Shown: one piece after another, positions 23,403 through 33,689 of the stretch | Position numbering within the stretch: position 1 is the stretch's first letter | How the letters are laid out: the number at the start of each line of letters is the position of its first letter | DNA from: Vagococcus coleopterorum | Lineage (GTDB): Bacteria; Bacillota; Bacilli; Lactobacillales; Vagococcaceae | DNA length: 64,000 nt | NCBI RefSeq assembly: GCF_011303955.1 | Contig: NZ_CP049886.1 | Location: forward strand, 1,054,001 to 1,118,000 | Direction of reading: 5' to 3' | Notes under the pieces: model-generated | Databases searched by the model: none | What the model was told of the DNA's origin: nothing | The model's input: the letters and a program-made list of their open reading frames with translations, nothing else | Position numbers and translations under genes: made by a program

Positions 23403-25931
23403 ATGGCTAATTTTCTTAAAAAAATGGTAGAGAGTGACAAAAAAGAATTAAAACGTTTAGAAAAAATTGCAGATCAAGTAGACGCTCTTGCAGAAGGCAT
23501 GGAAGCTTTATCTGATGAAGCTTTAACTGCTAAAACAGCTGAGTTCAAACAACGTGTTGCAGATGGTGAAAGTTTAGATAGCTTATTACCAGAAGCGTTT
23601 GCTGTTGTCCGTGAGGGTGCCAAACGTGTTTTAGGTTTATATCCTTACCGTGTTCAAATCATGGGTGGTGTTGTGCTTCATGATGGTAACATCCCAGAGA
23701 TGAAAACAGGTGAAGGTAAAACGTTAACAGCGACAATGCCTGTTTACTTAAATGCTTTGACTGGCGAAGGGGTTCATGTTGTAACAGTCAATGAATACTT
23801 ATCAACTCGTGATGCTAGCGAAATGGGTGAATTATACAATTTCTTAGGTTTATCAGTAGGTCTTAACTTAAACGAAAAATCTTCTGAAGAAAAACGTATG
23901 GCCTATGCTTGCGATATTACGTACAGCACAAATAGCGAACTTGGTTTTGACTATCTGCGTGATAACATGGTGGTTTACCGTGAACAAATGGTACAACGTC
24001 CATTAAATTATGCCATTGTCGATGAAGTTGACTCAATCTTAATTGATGAAGCTAGAACACCATTGATTATTTCAGGTCAAGCTGAGAAATCTACAGCGTT
24101 GTATTCTCGTGCGGATAACTTTGTTAAACGCCTAGTAGCAGATGAAGATTATAAAATTGATGTGCAATCTAAAACAATTGCTTTAACAGAAGAAGGAATT
24201 ACTAAAGCCGAAGAAACATTTGGTTTAGAAAACCTTTATGATATTGAAAATACGGCGTTAACTCATCACTTAGATAACGCTTTAAGAGCAAACTTCATTA
24301 TGTTATTAGACATTGATTACGTTGTTCAAGATGGTAAAGTGATGATCGTTGACCAATTTACTGGTCGTATTATGGATGGACGTCGTTATTCTGATGGCTT
24401 ACACCAAGCGATTGAATCTAAAGAAGGCGTTGAAATTGAAGACGAAACAAAAACAATGGCCAACGTGACTTACCAAAACTTCTTTAGAATGTATAAAAAA
24501 TTGTCTGGTATGACAGGTACAGCTAAAACGGAAGAAGAAGAGTTCCGTGAAATTTACAATATTCAAGTTATTCAAATTCCGACAAATCGTCCATTAATCC
24601 GTGATGACCGTGCTGATTTACTTTACCCAACATTAGAGAGTAAATTTAAAGCAGTCGTTGAAGACATTCAAGAACGTCATGAAGCTGGTCAACCAGTCTT
24701 AGTCGGAACAGTTGCTGTTGAAACATCAGAATTAATTTCTCACTTATTAGACCAAGCGAATATTCCGCATGAAGTATTGAATGCTAAAAATCACTTTAAA
24801 GAAGCGGAAATCATTTTAAACGCTGGTCAAAAAGGTGCGGTCACAATCGCTACTAATATGGCTGGTCGTGGTACCGATATTAAACTTGGTTTAGGCGTGA
24901 AAGAAAATGGCGGTTTAGCGGTTATTGGTACGGAACGTCACGAATCTCGTCGTATCGATAATCAATTACGTGGACGTGCAGGTCGTCAAGGTGACCCAGG
25001 TGTGTCTCAATTCTACTTATCTCTTGAAGATGATTTAATGAAACGTTTTGGATCTGAAAAAGTTAAAGCAATGTTAGACCGCTTTAAAATTGCTGATGAT
25101 GAAGCGGTTATTCAAAGTAAAATGTTATCTAAACAAGTTGAGTCAGCACAGAAACGTGTTGAGGGTAATAACTACGATACGCGTAAAAATGTCTTACAAT
25201 ACGATGATGTGATGCGTGAACAACGTGAGATCATCTACAGTCAACGTCATGAAGTCATCATGGAAGATGATACCCTAACACCAGTTGTTATGGGGATGAT
25301 CAACCGCGCGATTGAACAAGTGGTAACAGATCACACCTCAGCTCCAGATAAAAAAGATTGGAACTTACAAGGCATTGTTGATTTTGCAGGAAACTGTCTT
25401 GTTCATGAAGATGATATTTCATTAGCTGATATTGAAGAGAAGACACCAGCTGAAATGATGACTTTCTTAAATGAAAAAGCGCAAGCTATTTTTGATGAAA
25501 AAGTTGAAATTTTAAATGGTAGTGAACAATTACTTGAATTCCAAAAAGTGGTGATTTTACGTGTTGTTGACATGAAGTGGACAGATCATATTGATGCCAT
25601 GGATCAATTACGTGAGTCAATTGGCTTACGTGCCTACGGCCAAAATAATCCTTTAGTTGAATATCAACAAGAAGGTTACCGCATGTTTGAAGCGATGGTC
25701 GGATCGATTGAATATGATGTGACTCGTTTATTCATGAAATCAGAAATTCGTCAAAATGTGCAACGTGAACAAGTTGCGCAAGGGGAGGCAGTACAACCTT
25801 CTGATGACGAAGGCAAAGTCAGTGCAGATCAAACGAAACAACCCCGCCAAGTTGAAAAAGTTGGTCGTAATGAAATGTGCCCTTGTGGTAGTGGAAAGAA
25901 ATTTAAAAACTGTCACGGTAAAGATTTATAA
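23403..25931 (+). CDS. secA: Preprotein translocase ATPase SecA
   Basis: An 842-residue ATPase that drives secretory proteins through SecYEG. NBD1 contains Walker A MKTGEGKT and the DEAD-type [23 protein letters not shown]2 has [13 protein letters not shown] and [10 protein letters not shown]. The preprotein cross-linking and helical scaffold domains follow. The C-terminal zinc-binding tail is [14 protein letters not shown]. Length is normal for Firmicutes SecA1. It is transcribed from its own promoter and followed by a terminator before prfB. Confidence 0.98.
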   Translation: MANFLKKMVESDKKELKRLEKIADQVDALAEGMEALSDEALTAKTAEFKQRVADGESLDSLLPEAFAVVREGAKRVLGLYPYRVQIMGGVVLHDGNIPEMKTGEGKTLTATMPVYLNALTGEGVHVVTVNEYLSTRDASEMGELYNFLGLSVGLNLNEKSSEEKRMAYACDITYSTNSELGFDYLRDNMVVYREQMVQRPLNYAIVDEVDSILIDEARTPLIISGQAEKSTALYSRADNFVKRLVADEDYKIDVQSKTIALTEEGITKAEETFGLENLYDIENTALTHHLDNALRANFIMLLDIDYVVQDGKVMIVDQFTGRIMDGRRYSDGLHQAIESKEGVEIEDETKTMANVTYQNFFRMYKKLSGMTGTAKTEEEEFREIYNIQVIQIPTNRPLIRDDRADLLYPTLESKFKAVVEDIQERHEAGQPVLVGTVAVETSELISHLLDQANIPHEVLNAKNHFKEAEIILNAGQKGAVTIATNMAGRGTDIKLGLGVKENGGLAVIGTERHESRRIDNQLRGRAGRQGDPGVSQFYLSLEDDLMKRFGSEKVKAMLDRFKIADDEAVIQSKMLSKQVESAQKRVEGNNYDTRKNVLQYDDVMREQREIIYSQRHEVIMEDDTLTPVVMGMINRAIEQVVTDHTSAPDKKDWNLQGIVDFAGNCLVHEDDISLADIEEKTPAEMMTFLNEKAQAIFDEKVEILNGSEQLLEFQKVVILRVVDMKWTDHIDAMDQLRESIGLRAYGQNNPLVEYQQEGYRMFEAMVGSIEYDVTRLFMKSEIRQNVQREQVAQGEAVQPSDDEGKVSADQTKQPRQVEKVGRNEMCPCGSGKKFKNCHGKDL

Positions 25932-25935
25932 TCGT

Positions 25936-25973
25936 CAATGGTATTTGGTCTAACCAAATGCCATTGCTTTTTA
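25936..25973 (+). terminator. Terminator of secA
   Basis: A 14-bp stem (CAATGGTATTTGGT with ACCAAATGCCATTG, one G-U pair) is followed by a T-rich run. Confidence 0.85.
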
Positions 25974-25990
25974 TTATAGGAGGAAACACG

Positions 25991-27089
25991 ATGGAATTAT
26001 TTGAAATAAAAAATCATTTAGAGACAATTGATGGCAAACTAATTGAATTTAGGGGGTCACTTTGACTTAGAGGATCTTGAAGAGCAAATTGCCAATCTTG
26101 AAAATGAAATGGCCTTTCCTGGTTTTTGGGACGATAACGAGAAAGCTCAAGTCGTTATTAATGAAAGCAACCTATTAAAGGCGAAATTCCAAGCTTTTCA
26201 TAATTTAACTGAAGCATCTGAAGAATTGCTAATGATGCTTGAAATGGTAAGTGAAGAACCTGATGCAGAAATGGAAATGGAACTAGTTAGTGGTTTAACC
26301 GAATTGCAAACAAAATTAGATGCCTATGAGTTAGAGCAACTATTAAATGATCCATACGATAGTAGTAATGCAATTGTCGAGTTACATCCAGGTGCAGGGG
26401 GAACTGAGTCGCAAGACTGGGGCGATATGTTACTTCGGATGTACACACGTTGGGCCAATGCTCACAACTTTACCGTTGAATACCTAGATTATATAGCAGG
26501 TGATGAAGCCGGTATTAAAAGCGTCACTCTGTTGATTAAAGGACACAACGCTTTTGGCTATTTAAAATCTGAAAAAGGGGTTCACCGCTTAGTACGTATC
26601 TCACCATTTGATTCAGCCAATCGTCGTCACACCTCATTTTGCTCGGTTGATGTCATGCCAGAGTTAGATGATAAGATTGAAATTGAGATCAATCCTGATG
26701 ACATTAAAATGGATACATTTAGAGCAAGCGGAGCAGGTGGACAGCATGTCAACAAAACCGATTCAGCAGTGCGCTTAACCCATACACCAACAGGGATTGT
26801 CGTCTCTAGCCAAGCGCAACGTTCTCAATTAAAAAATAGAGAACAGGCTATGGGAATGTTGAAGTCGAAGTTATATCAGTTAGAAGTTGAGAAAAAAGAA
26901 CAAGAAGAAGCAGAGTTACGTGGCGAACAACTAGAAAATGGTTGGGGTTCACAAATCAGATCGTATGTCTTTCATCCATATTCAATGGTGAAGGATCATC
27001 GAACAAATCATGAAGTAGGCAATACGCAGTCTGTCATGGACGGTGGTCTTGATGGGTTTATGGATGCATTCTTAAGATTAAGTCTTTGA
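25991..27089 (+). CDS. prfB: Peptide chain release factor 2 with programmed +1 frameshift
   Basis: RF2 releases peptides at UGA and UAA. The coding sequence is split. Codons 1-24 run from 25991 to 26062, then an in-frame TGA (26063-26065) is bypassed by a +1 shift. Translation continues from GAC at 26064 to 27089, giving about 365 residues, the family length. The shift site has an internal Shine-Dalgarno-like AGGGGG (26051-26056) and the slippery CTT-TGA-C. The SPF stop-codon recognition tripeptide is in [14 protein letters not shown] and the catalytic GGQ is in [17 protein letters not shown] strong AGGAGGAA site precedes the ATG. The downstream frame alone would lack the N-terminus. The TGA is the normal autoregulatory device, not an error. 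Confidence 0.96.
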
Positions 27090-27151
27090 TAAGATTGTTA
27101 TAAATGATACACATTTGTAATTAAATGTAAGATGATTTACAATGTTTGAGT

Positions 27152-27159
27152 GCTATAAT
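27152..27159 (+). promoter_or_regulatory. Extended -10 promoter of ftsEX
   Basis: TGC followed by the consensus TATAAT (27154-27159). There is no good -35 at 16-18 bp, as is common for extended -10 promoters. It lies between prfB and ftsE. Confidence 0.6.
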
Positions 27160-27215
27160 GTGTAACATAGCTGACAACTAGGCGACCAAATCGCTAGTTA
27201 GATAGGAGAATGAAA

Positions 27216-27902
27216 ATGATTGAAATGAAAAATGTCATGAAAAAGTATCCTAACGGAACAACTGCTATCCGTGACATCTCGGTAAATATTGACCAAGGTG
27301 AATTCGTATATGTAGTAGGACCAAGTGGTGCTGGTAAATCAACTTTTATTAAGTTAATGTACCGCGAAGAAAAAGCAACAAAAGGATCTATTTCAGTTTG
27401 TGGATTTAATTTAATGAAAATTAAAAATAAACAAGTCCCATTATTGCGTCGTGAAATTGGGATTGTCTTCCAAGATTATAAATTATTACCAAAGAAAAAA
27501 GTTTATGAGAATGTGGCATACGCGATGCAAGTTATCGGTAAAAAACCACGTGAAACTAAAAAACGTGTGATGGAAGTTTTAGACTTAGTTGGCTTGCGCC
27601 ATAAAGCAAATGCTTTCCCAGATGAATTGTCAGGTGGGGAACAACAACGTGTGGCTATTGCACGTGCGATTGTTAACACACCGAAAGTTTTAATTGCCGA
27701 TGAACCAACAGGTAACTTAGACCCTGAAAACTCATGGGAAATCATGAAACTTTTAGAAAAAATCAACTTACAAGGAACAACTGTTGTGATGGCAACACAC
27801 AATAGTACAATCGTAAATACGATTCGTCACCGCGTTATCGCGGTTGAAAATGGATGTATTATTCGAGATCAACACGAAGGGGAGTACGGTTACGATGATT
27901 AG
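27216..27902 (+). CDS. ftsE: Cell-division ABC ATPase FtsE
   Basis: A 228-residue ATPase of the FtsEX complex, which activates peptidoglycan hydrolases at the septum or side wall. Walker A is GPSGAGKST, the Q-loop is VFQDYKLLP, the signature is LSGGEQQRVAIARAI, Walker B is VLIADEPTGNLDP and the switch His is in MATHNSTI. The ATG at 27216 is 7 bases from AGGAG and gives the conserved MIEM start; the ATG at 27210 is too close to that site. It overlaps ftsX by 8 bases. Confidence 0.96.
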   Translation: MIEMKNVMKKYPNGTTAIRDISVNIDQGEFVYVVGPSGAGKSTFIKLMYREEKATKGSISVCGFNLMKIKNKQVPLLRREIGIVFQDYKLLPKKKVYENVAYAMQVIGKKPRETKKRVMEVLDLVGLRHKANAFPDELSGGEQQRVAIARAIVNTPKVLIADEPTGNLDPENSWEIMKLLEKINLQGTTVVMATHNSTIVNTIRHRVIAVENGCIIRDQHEGEYGYDD

Positions 27903-28794
27903 AGGATTTTTCCGTCATATTGGCGAGAGCTTAAAAAGCTTAAAACGTAACGGCTGGATGACTTTAGCTTCTGTCAGTGCCGTAACAGTGACGTTGATTT
28001 TAGTAGGTGCTTTCTTAGCCGCTATGTTAAACGTCAATAAATTATCAAAAGACATTGAGAATGCTGTAGATGTTTCTGTTTTCGTTAATATTGGTACGTC
28101 AGATAAAGATCGTGATGTATTAGAAACAGAGCTATACAAAATTCCCGGTGTAGTATCAAAAGAAAAAGAAGGTATTCGTTTATCTGGTAAAGATGAACAA
28201 TTGAAAAAATTAATTGAGGATTTAGGTCCTACATGGAAGTTATTTGATAAAGATAACAATCCCTTATATGATGTTTTTGTTGTAAAAGCAGAAACGCCTG
28301 AACAAACAAAAGATATTCAAAGAGCAGCGGCAGAATTACCAAATGTTAAAAAAGCCGATTATGGTGGAGTGTCTTCAGATAATATCTTTAAAATTTCTAG
28401 TTTCGTTCGTAAGTGGGGATTGATTGCGACAATTGTTTTATTATTTATTGCAATCTTCTTAATTTCAAATACGATTCGTATTACTATCATTTCACGTAAA
28501 CGTGAGATTCAAATTATGCGTTTAGTTGGTGCTAAAAACGGCTTCATCCGCTGGCCATTCTTTATTGAAGGCGCTTGGATTGGTCTTTTAGGCGCGATTA
28601 TTCCGGTGATTGCTATGTACTTTGGTTACCGTAAAATGTTTAATTTATCTAAACAATTATTCGTAAGTTCAAACTTTAGCTTATATCCAACTGCTGAGTT
28701 ACTACCAAAAGTTTGTTTAGGAATGTTAGTTTTAGGTGTTGCGATTGGTTCATTAGGATCAATTATGTCAATGCGTAAATTCTTAAAAGTATAA
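27895..28794 (+). CDS. ftsX: Cell-division membrane protein FtsX
   Basis: A 299-residue protein with four transmembrane segments (near residues 22-45, 170-195, 220-245 and 270-292) and a large extracellular loop after the first, as in FtsX. The cytoplasmic N-terminus MIRGFFRHIGESLKSLKRNGWMTLASVSAVTVTL is the family hallmark. The start at 27895 lies inside the ftsE stop region with GGGGAG upstream. It transmits ATP hydrolysis by FtsE to extracellular wall hydrolases (PcsB or CwlO type); none is encoded in this window. Confidence 0.95.
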   Translation: MIRGFFRHIGESLKSLKRNGWMTLASVSAVTVTLILVGAFLAAMLNVNKLSKDIENAVDVSVFVNIGTSDKDRDVLETELYKIPGVVSKEKEGIRLSGKDEQLKKLIEDLGPTWKLFDKDNNPLYDVFVVKAETPEQTKDIQRAAAELPNVKKADYGGVSSDNIFKISSFVRKWGLIATIVLLFIAIFLISNTIRITIISRKREIQIMRLVGAKNGFIRWPFFIEGAWIGLLGAIIPVIAMYFGYRKMFNLSKQLFVSSNFSLYPTAELLPKVCLGMLVLGVAIGSLGSIMSMRKFLKV

Positions 28795-28800
28795 ATTTTA

Positions 28801-28828
28801 AAGATCACTTTAAGTGGTCTTTTTTTTA
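28801..28828 (+). terminator. Terminator of ftsEX
   Basis: The stem AAGATCACTT / AAGTGGTCTT (one G-U pair) is followed by eight T residues. A second, oppositely oriented terminator begins four bases further on. Confidence 0.85.
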
Positions 28829-28831
28829 TAC

Positions 28832-28866
28832 AAAAAAACACATTAAAGCAGATGCTCTAATGTGTT
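28832..28866 (-). terminator. Minus-strand intrinsic terminator with no annotated gene before it
   Basis: On the minus strand, AACACATTA (28866-28858) pairs with TAATGTGTT (28845-28837). An inner AGCA/TGCT stem and a run of seven T residues follow. On the + strand there is no T-run, so it can only end a leftward transcript. Confidence 0.82.
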
Positions 28867-29028
28867 AAAGGGATATGCTGTTGAACTAGAGTATTTGGGG
28901 AAACTAGATTCAACAGGAAATCATATGAACCAGAAAAATGTTAAACAGAAGTTTAAAGCTATTAGCATGCAGAGCTTGGGGAAGTTACTACACACTAATA
29001 GTGGCATTAATTATGGTCAAAAGATTTC
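28832..29028 (-). ncRNA. Candidate structured small RNA, about 197 nt, unclassified
   Basis: The 410-base gap between ftsX and the flavoprotein gene holds no protein gene but has all the parts of a leftward RNA gene: an extended -10 promoter, a structured body and a terminator. The 5' domain closes by long-range pairs, GAAATC (29028-29023) with GATTTC (28922-28917) and GACCA (29018-29014) with TGGTT (28932-28928). Inside it is hairpin 1, CTATTAG (29001-28995) with CTAATAG (28965-28959). Hairpin 2 is CTGTTGAA (28916-28909) with TTCAACAG (28885-28878), extended by CTAG/CTAG. Both hairpin loops expose TTCCCC (around 28983-28978 and 28902-28897), a C-rich motif able to pair with Shine-Dalgarno sequences. 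I do not recognise it as 6S RNA, tmRNA, SRP RNA or RNase P RNA. Confidence 0.6.
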
Positions 29029-29034
29029 AGTGTA

Positions 29035-29043
29035 ATTATATCA
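29035..29043 (-). promoter_or_regulatory. Extended -10 promoter of the candidate small RNA
   Basis: The minus strand reads TGATATAAT, a perfect extended -10. A weak TTGTTA lies 19 bp further upstream (29065-29060). Predicted transcription start is near 29028-29031. Confidence 0.6.
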
Positions 29044-29204
29044 CATTAGTTCAATAAAATAACAATTTCTATAAATTCTAAACAAAATCTCAATAAAATT
29101 TAATATTAGACAAAAAATACTATTAAAAAGTAAGTTAAAGTACGAGCATTTTTTTTTGTTAGATGCTATATTTATAGTGATCACACTTTAGGAGGTTTTG
29201 TCAG

Positions 29205-30539
29205 ATGGAAATTGTTATAATCGGAGGGATTGCCGCAGGGATGAGTGCGGCAGCAAAAGCATCTAGAACAAATAAAGACGCTAATATTACTGTTATCGAA
29301 AAAGAAAAATATATTTCGTTTGGGGCATGTGGATTACCTTATTATTTAGGCGAGGAATTTGCAGATGAAAATGAAATGTTTGCTAGAACACCTGAGCAAA
29401 TGGAGAAGACAGGGATTAATTTACTGTTAGAACATGAAGCTACAAACATTGATTTTAATAAAAAAATCATTACGGTCACTGATTTACAAACAGGAGAGTC
29501 ATTTGAAAAAGCTTATGATCGCCTGATGCTAGCTACCGGTGCACAACCGATTGTTCCACCTATTCCAGGGATTGATGCAGATAATGCTTATACGATTACT
29601 AAATTAGATTCAGTTAATCGCTTAAAAAAAGCCTTGACTAGCTATAAAAAAATTATGGTTGTTGGTGGCGGTTTTATTGGTGTGGAAGTTGCCGATCAGT
29701 TAGTAAAATTAGGTAAAGACGTCACTTTACTTGAAGCTGGCCCAGAAATTATGAGTGGTCCTTTTGATTCTGAATTTTCTCAGAAGTTAAAAGGTGCATT
29801 AGAAGAAGATGATATTTGCGTCTGTACGAATGAAGCTGCTGAAGAATTTGTCCAAACAGACGGGCAGATCACCGCCGTTAAAACTGCTAAAGGTCAGTAT
29901 GAAGTAGACGCTGTCATTATTGCGATTGGTTTCCGTCCAAACACAAAATTTTATGCAGATAATTTCAAAACACTATCTAACGGGGCTATCATTATTGATC
30001 AGCATGGTCAAACATCAATTAAGGATGTTTTTGCCGCAGGGGACTGTGCAAGTATTCCTAACAGATTGTTGGGTGATACTTATACGGCTCTTGCAACAAG
30101 TGCCAATAAAATGGGACGGATTGTTGGAACAAATATTGGGTTGCCAGAATCTGAATGGGAGTCATTTGTAGGCTCGTTAGGAAGTAGCGCTATTAAAGCA
30201 GGGCAATATGAAGCTGCTAGTACGGGTTTAACTGAAAAACAAGCGATTAGCAAAGGTCTTAATATTAAAACGACTTGTATTGAAACAAATAATCATTCAA
30301 ATTACTACACAGTTCAAGAAAAAATTATGATTAAACTGGTTTACGATGCTGAAACATTTGTCTTATATGGTGCACAATTATTTGGGAAAAACGAAACAGT
30401 TTTACGAGCAACTGGTTTAACAACAGCTATTCATGCAGGTATGACGACTAAAGAATTAGGCTTTGTTGACTTCGCATATGCACCACCATTTGCTTCAACT
30501 TGGGAAGCAATTAATGTTGCGGCTAACACTGCAAAATAA
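29205..30539 (+). CDS. CoA-disulfide reductase/NADH oxidase-like flavoprotein
   Basis: A 444-residue FAD-dependent pyridine nucleotide-disulfide oxidoreductase. FAD-binding GGIAAGMSAAAKASR is at residues 7-21. The single redox Cys is Cys42 in SFGACGLPYY, the arrangement of CoA-disulfide reductases and related persulfide reductases. The NAD(P)H site is VVGGGFIGVEVADQL. The second FAD motif is DVFAAGDCASI, and a dimerisation domain follows (about residues 325-444). Members reduce CoA disulfide, persulfides or oxygen. The next gene, 16 bases on, is a cystine transporter, which favours a role in low-molecular-weight disulfide reduction over oxygen reduction (inference). AGGAGG precedes the ATG. 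Confidence 0.85.
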   Translation: MEIVIIGGIAAGMSAAAKASRTNKDANITVIEKEKYISFGACGLPYYLGEEFADENEMFARTPEQMEKTGINLLLEHEATNIDFNKKIITVTDLQTGESFEKAYDRLMLATGAQPIVPPIPGIDADNAYTITKLDSVNRLKKALTSYKKIMVVGGGFIGVEVADQLVKLGKDVTLLEAGPEIMSGPFDSEFSQKLKGALEEDDICVCTNEAAEEFVQTDGQITAVKTAKGQYEVDAVIIAIGFRPNTKFYADNFKTLSNGAIIIDQHGQTSIKDVFAAGDCASIPNRLLGDTYTALATSANKMGRIVGTNIGLPESEWESFVGSLGSSAIKAGQYEAASTGLTEKQAISKGLNIKTTCIETNNHSNYYTVQEKIMIKLVYDAETFVLYGAQLFGKNETVLRATGLTTAIHAGMTTKELGFVDFAYAPPFASTWEAINVAANTAK

Positions 30540-30555
30540 AAGGGGATGAATAAAG

Positions 30556-31968
30556 ATGATTAATTTACCATTCTTTACCGATTTTTTGAAAATAAGTAAC
30601 GCTTTTACAGTTATCTCAATCATTGTTTTAATTGCAGGGATATTATTTCTAAAGCAATTAAAAAATAAAAAAGTTAATTTTACCAAACGCATGTTAATTT
30701 CTTTAGCATTAGGTTTAATCATTGGTATAGGGATTGATTTAATTGGGCAACAATTTGATGTTTATCAAAACTTTGCACAAATTGAAATTGCCACATGGTT
30801 CGGTCTGGTTGGGACAGGCTTCTTAAAACTTGTTCAACTGCTAGCGATTCCAGTTGTCTTCTTATCAATTATTAAAGTGGTGATTGATGTCCAAGGAGAT
30901 CGGATTAAATCACTGACGGCTAAAACTTTTACAACATTGTTAGGAACAACGGCTATATCAGCTGGAGTCGGGATTTTTGTTGTGAAATTATTCAACTTAA
31001 ATGGTTCAAGTTTTGCAGGCGATTTAACCGAAGCTAAAATTGAACGAATGGCTGACATTTCAGCTCAAAGTTTTCCAGATTTCTTTTTAAACTTAATTCC
31101 AGATAATATTTTTAAAGTGATGAGTGATAACGGGAGCATTGTTTCAGTTGTGATTGTTGCGGCCATGTTTGCGGGAGCTATTCGTTTCTTACAAGTGAAG
31201 AAACCGAAAGAGGTTGCGCCATTTGTTACGTTGTTAGATTCATTAAAAGTAACAGTCAATTCAGTCTTAACAAATGTTATTAAATTAATGCCTTATGGTG
31301 TTTTAGCATTAGTTAGTAACACCATCATTGCTAATGGTATCGAATCAATTGTAGGGATGTTAGGCTTTATTGCAGCGCTTTATACAGCTGTATTAATTAT
31401 GTTATTAGTTTATGTTGTGATGTTATTAGTAATGGGTGTTAGCCCTGTAACATTCTTTAAAAAAGCTTTTAATACATTGTTATTCGCATTCTCTTCACGT
31501 TCAAGCGTAGGGACATTGCCCTATACTTTGAAAACACTTGAAGATGATATGGGTGTGTCTAAAGAAACAGCCAACTTTGTCGGAACATTAGGGACAACTG
31601 TGGGAATGAACGGCTGTGCTGGTGTCTTTCCAGCTATGTTAGGTGTCTTGATTGCTTCAGCGGTGGGAACACCAATGACGTTCTCGTTCTACATGTTAGT
31701 TGTCTTAGTTGTAACAGTTGGTTCAATCGGAATTGCTGGTGTACCTGGCACTGCAACAGTTGCTGCGACAGTTACACTAAATGGTTTAGGATACGGTCAA
31801 ACAATTTCAAGCATTGGGGCAATCTTTGGGATTGATCCAATTGTTGATATGGGACGGACAATGTTAAATGTTGCTGGTTCGATGGTGTCAGCTATTATGG
31901 TCGATAAATGGGAAGGTAACTTTGATAAGGAAGCCTACAACACATTTAATGAAACAATCGAAGAATAA
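30556..31968 (+). CDS. tcyP: L-cystine uptake protein, TcyP-like (DAACS family)
   Basis: A 470-residue sodium/proton:dicarboxylate-symporter-family protein with about eight to ten membrane spans and two re-entrant loops. Diagnostic segments resemble Bacillus subtilis TcyP: TWFGLVGTGFLKLVQLLAIPVVFLSII, LMPYGVLALV, FAFSSRSSVGTLP, GMNGCAGVFPAML, and the C-terminal DPIVDMGRTMLNVAGSM. It imports cystine, the oxidised dimer of cysteine. It appears co-transcribed with the upstream disulfide reductase (16-base gap) and is followed by a strong terminator. Confidence 0.9.
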   Translation: MINLPFFTDFLKISNAFTVISIIVLIAGILFLKQLKNKKVNFTKRMLISLALGLIIGIGIDLIGQQFDVYQNFAQIEIATWFGLVGTGFLKLVQLLAIPVVFLSIIKVVIDVQGDRIKSLTAKTFTTLLGTTAISAGVGIFVVKLFNLNGSSFAGDLTEAKIERMADISAQSFPDFFLNLIPDNIFKVMSDNGSIVSVVIVAAMFAGAIRFLQVKKPKEVAPFVTLLDSLKVTVNSVLTNVIKLMPYGVLALVSNTIIANGIESIVGMLGFIAALYTAVLIMLLVYVVMLLVMGVSPVTFFKKAFNTLLFAFSSRSSVGTLPYTLKTLEDDMGVSKETANFVGTLGTTVGMNGCAGVFPAMLGVLIASAVGTPMTFSFYMLVVLVVTVGSIGIAGVPGTATVAATVTLNGLGYGQTISSIGAIFGIDPIVDMGRTMLNVAGSMVSAIMVDKWEGNFDKEAYNTFNETIEE

Positions 31969-31971
31969 GTT

Positions 31972-32003
31972 AAAAAGGCTAGTCTGCTGACTAGCCTTTT
32001 TAT
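31972..32003 (+). terminator. Terminator of the reductase-tcyP operon
   Basis: The 13-bp perfect stem AAAAAGGCTAGTC / GACTAGCCTTTTT has a TGCT loop and is followed by a T/A-rich tail. Confidence 0.93.
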
Positions 32004-32004
32004 A

Positions 32005-33566
<1,562 letters not shown>

Positions 33567-33613
33567 GTCAGACTTTAAATAGAGAAACAAATCCTCCTTA
33601 AGACCTATGACGA

Positions 33614-33635
33614 ATTATGCGATATAATGCATAAT
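33614..33635. promoter_or_regulatory. Inverted repeat surrounding the liaX -10 box
   Basis: ATTATGC (33614-33620) and GCATAAT (33629-33635) flank an 8-bp centre that contains a consensus TATAAT (33623-33628). No good -35 box is present, which would fit a promoter needing an activator. The enterococcal liaXYZ operon is activated by LiaR, but I cannot confirm this as a LiaR site. Confidence 0.5.
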
Positions 33636-33689
33636 AGTGTTATCAGGTTGATTTCTATTAACAAATGGAAATCATAAGGAGGTTTTTTT

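Noticed and set aside
25991-26065. Apparent short gene ending in TGA before prfB, or a sequencing frameshift
   Set aside because: The AGGGGG and CTT-TGA-C context is the conserved programmed +1 frameshift of RF2.
28832-29028. 6S RNA or a small hydrophobic toxin peptide in the minus-strand RNA
   Set aside because: The two local hairpins and the 5' closed domain do not give the single long hairpin with central bubble of 6S RNA. The 15-codon hydrophobic frame (MLIALNFCLTFFWFI) has no Shine-Dalgarno.
29163-29190. Palindrome GTGATCAC upstream of the flavoprotein gene as an FNR/CRP-type or Rex site
   Set aside because: Only 8 bp, without the spacing of Rex or FNR-like sites; compatible with chance.
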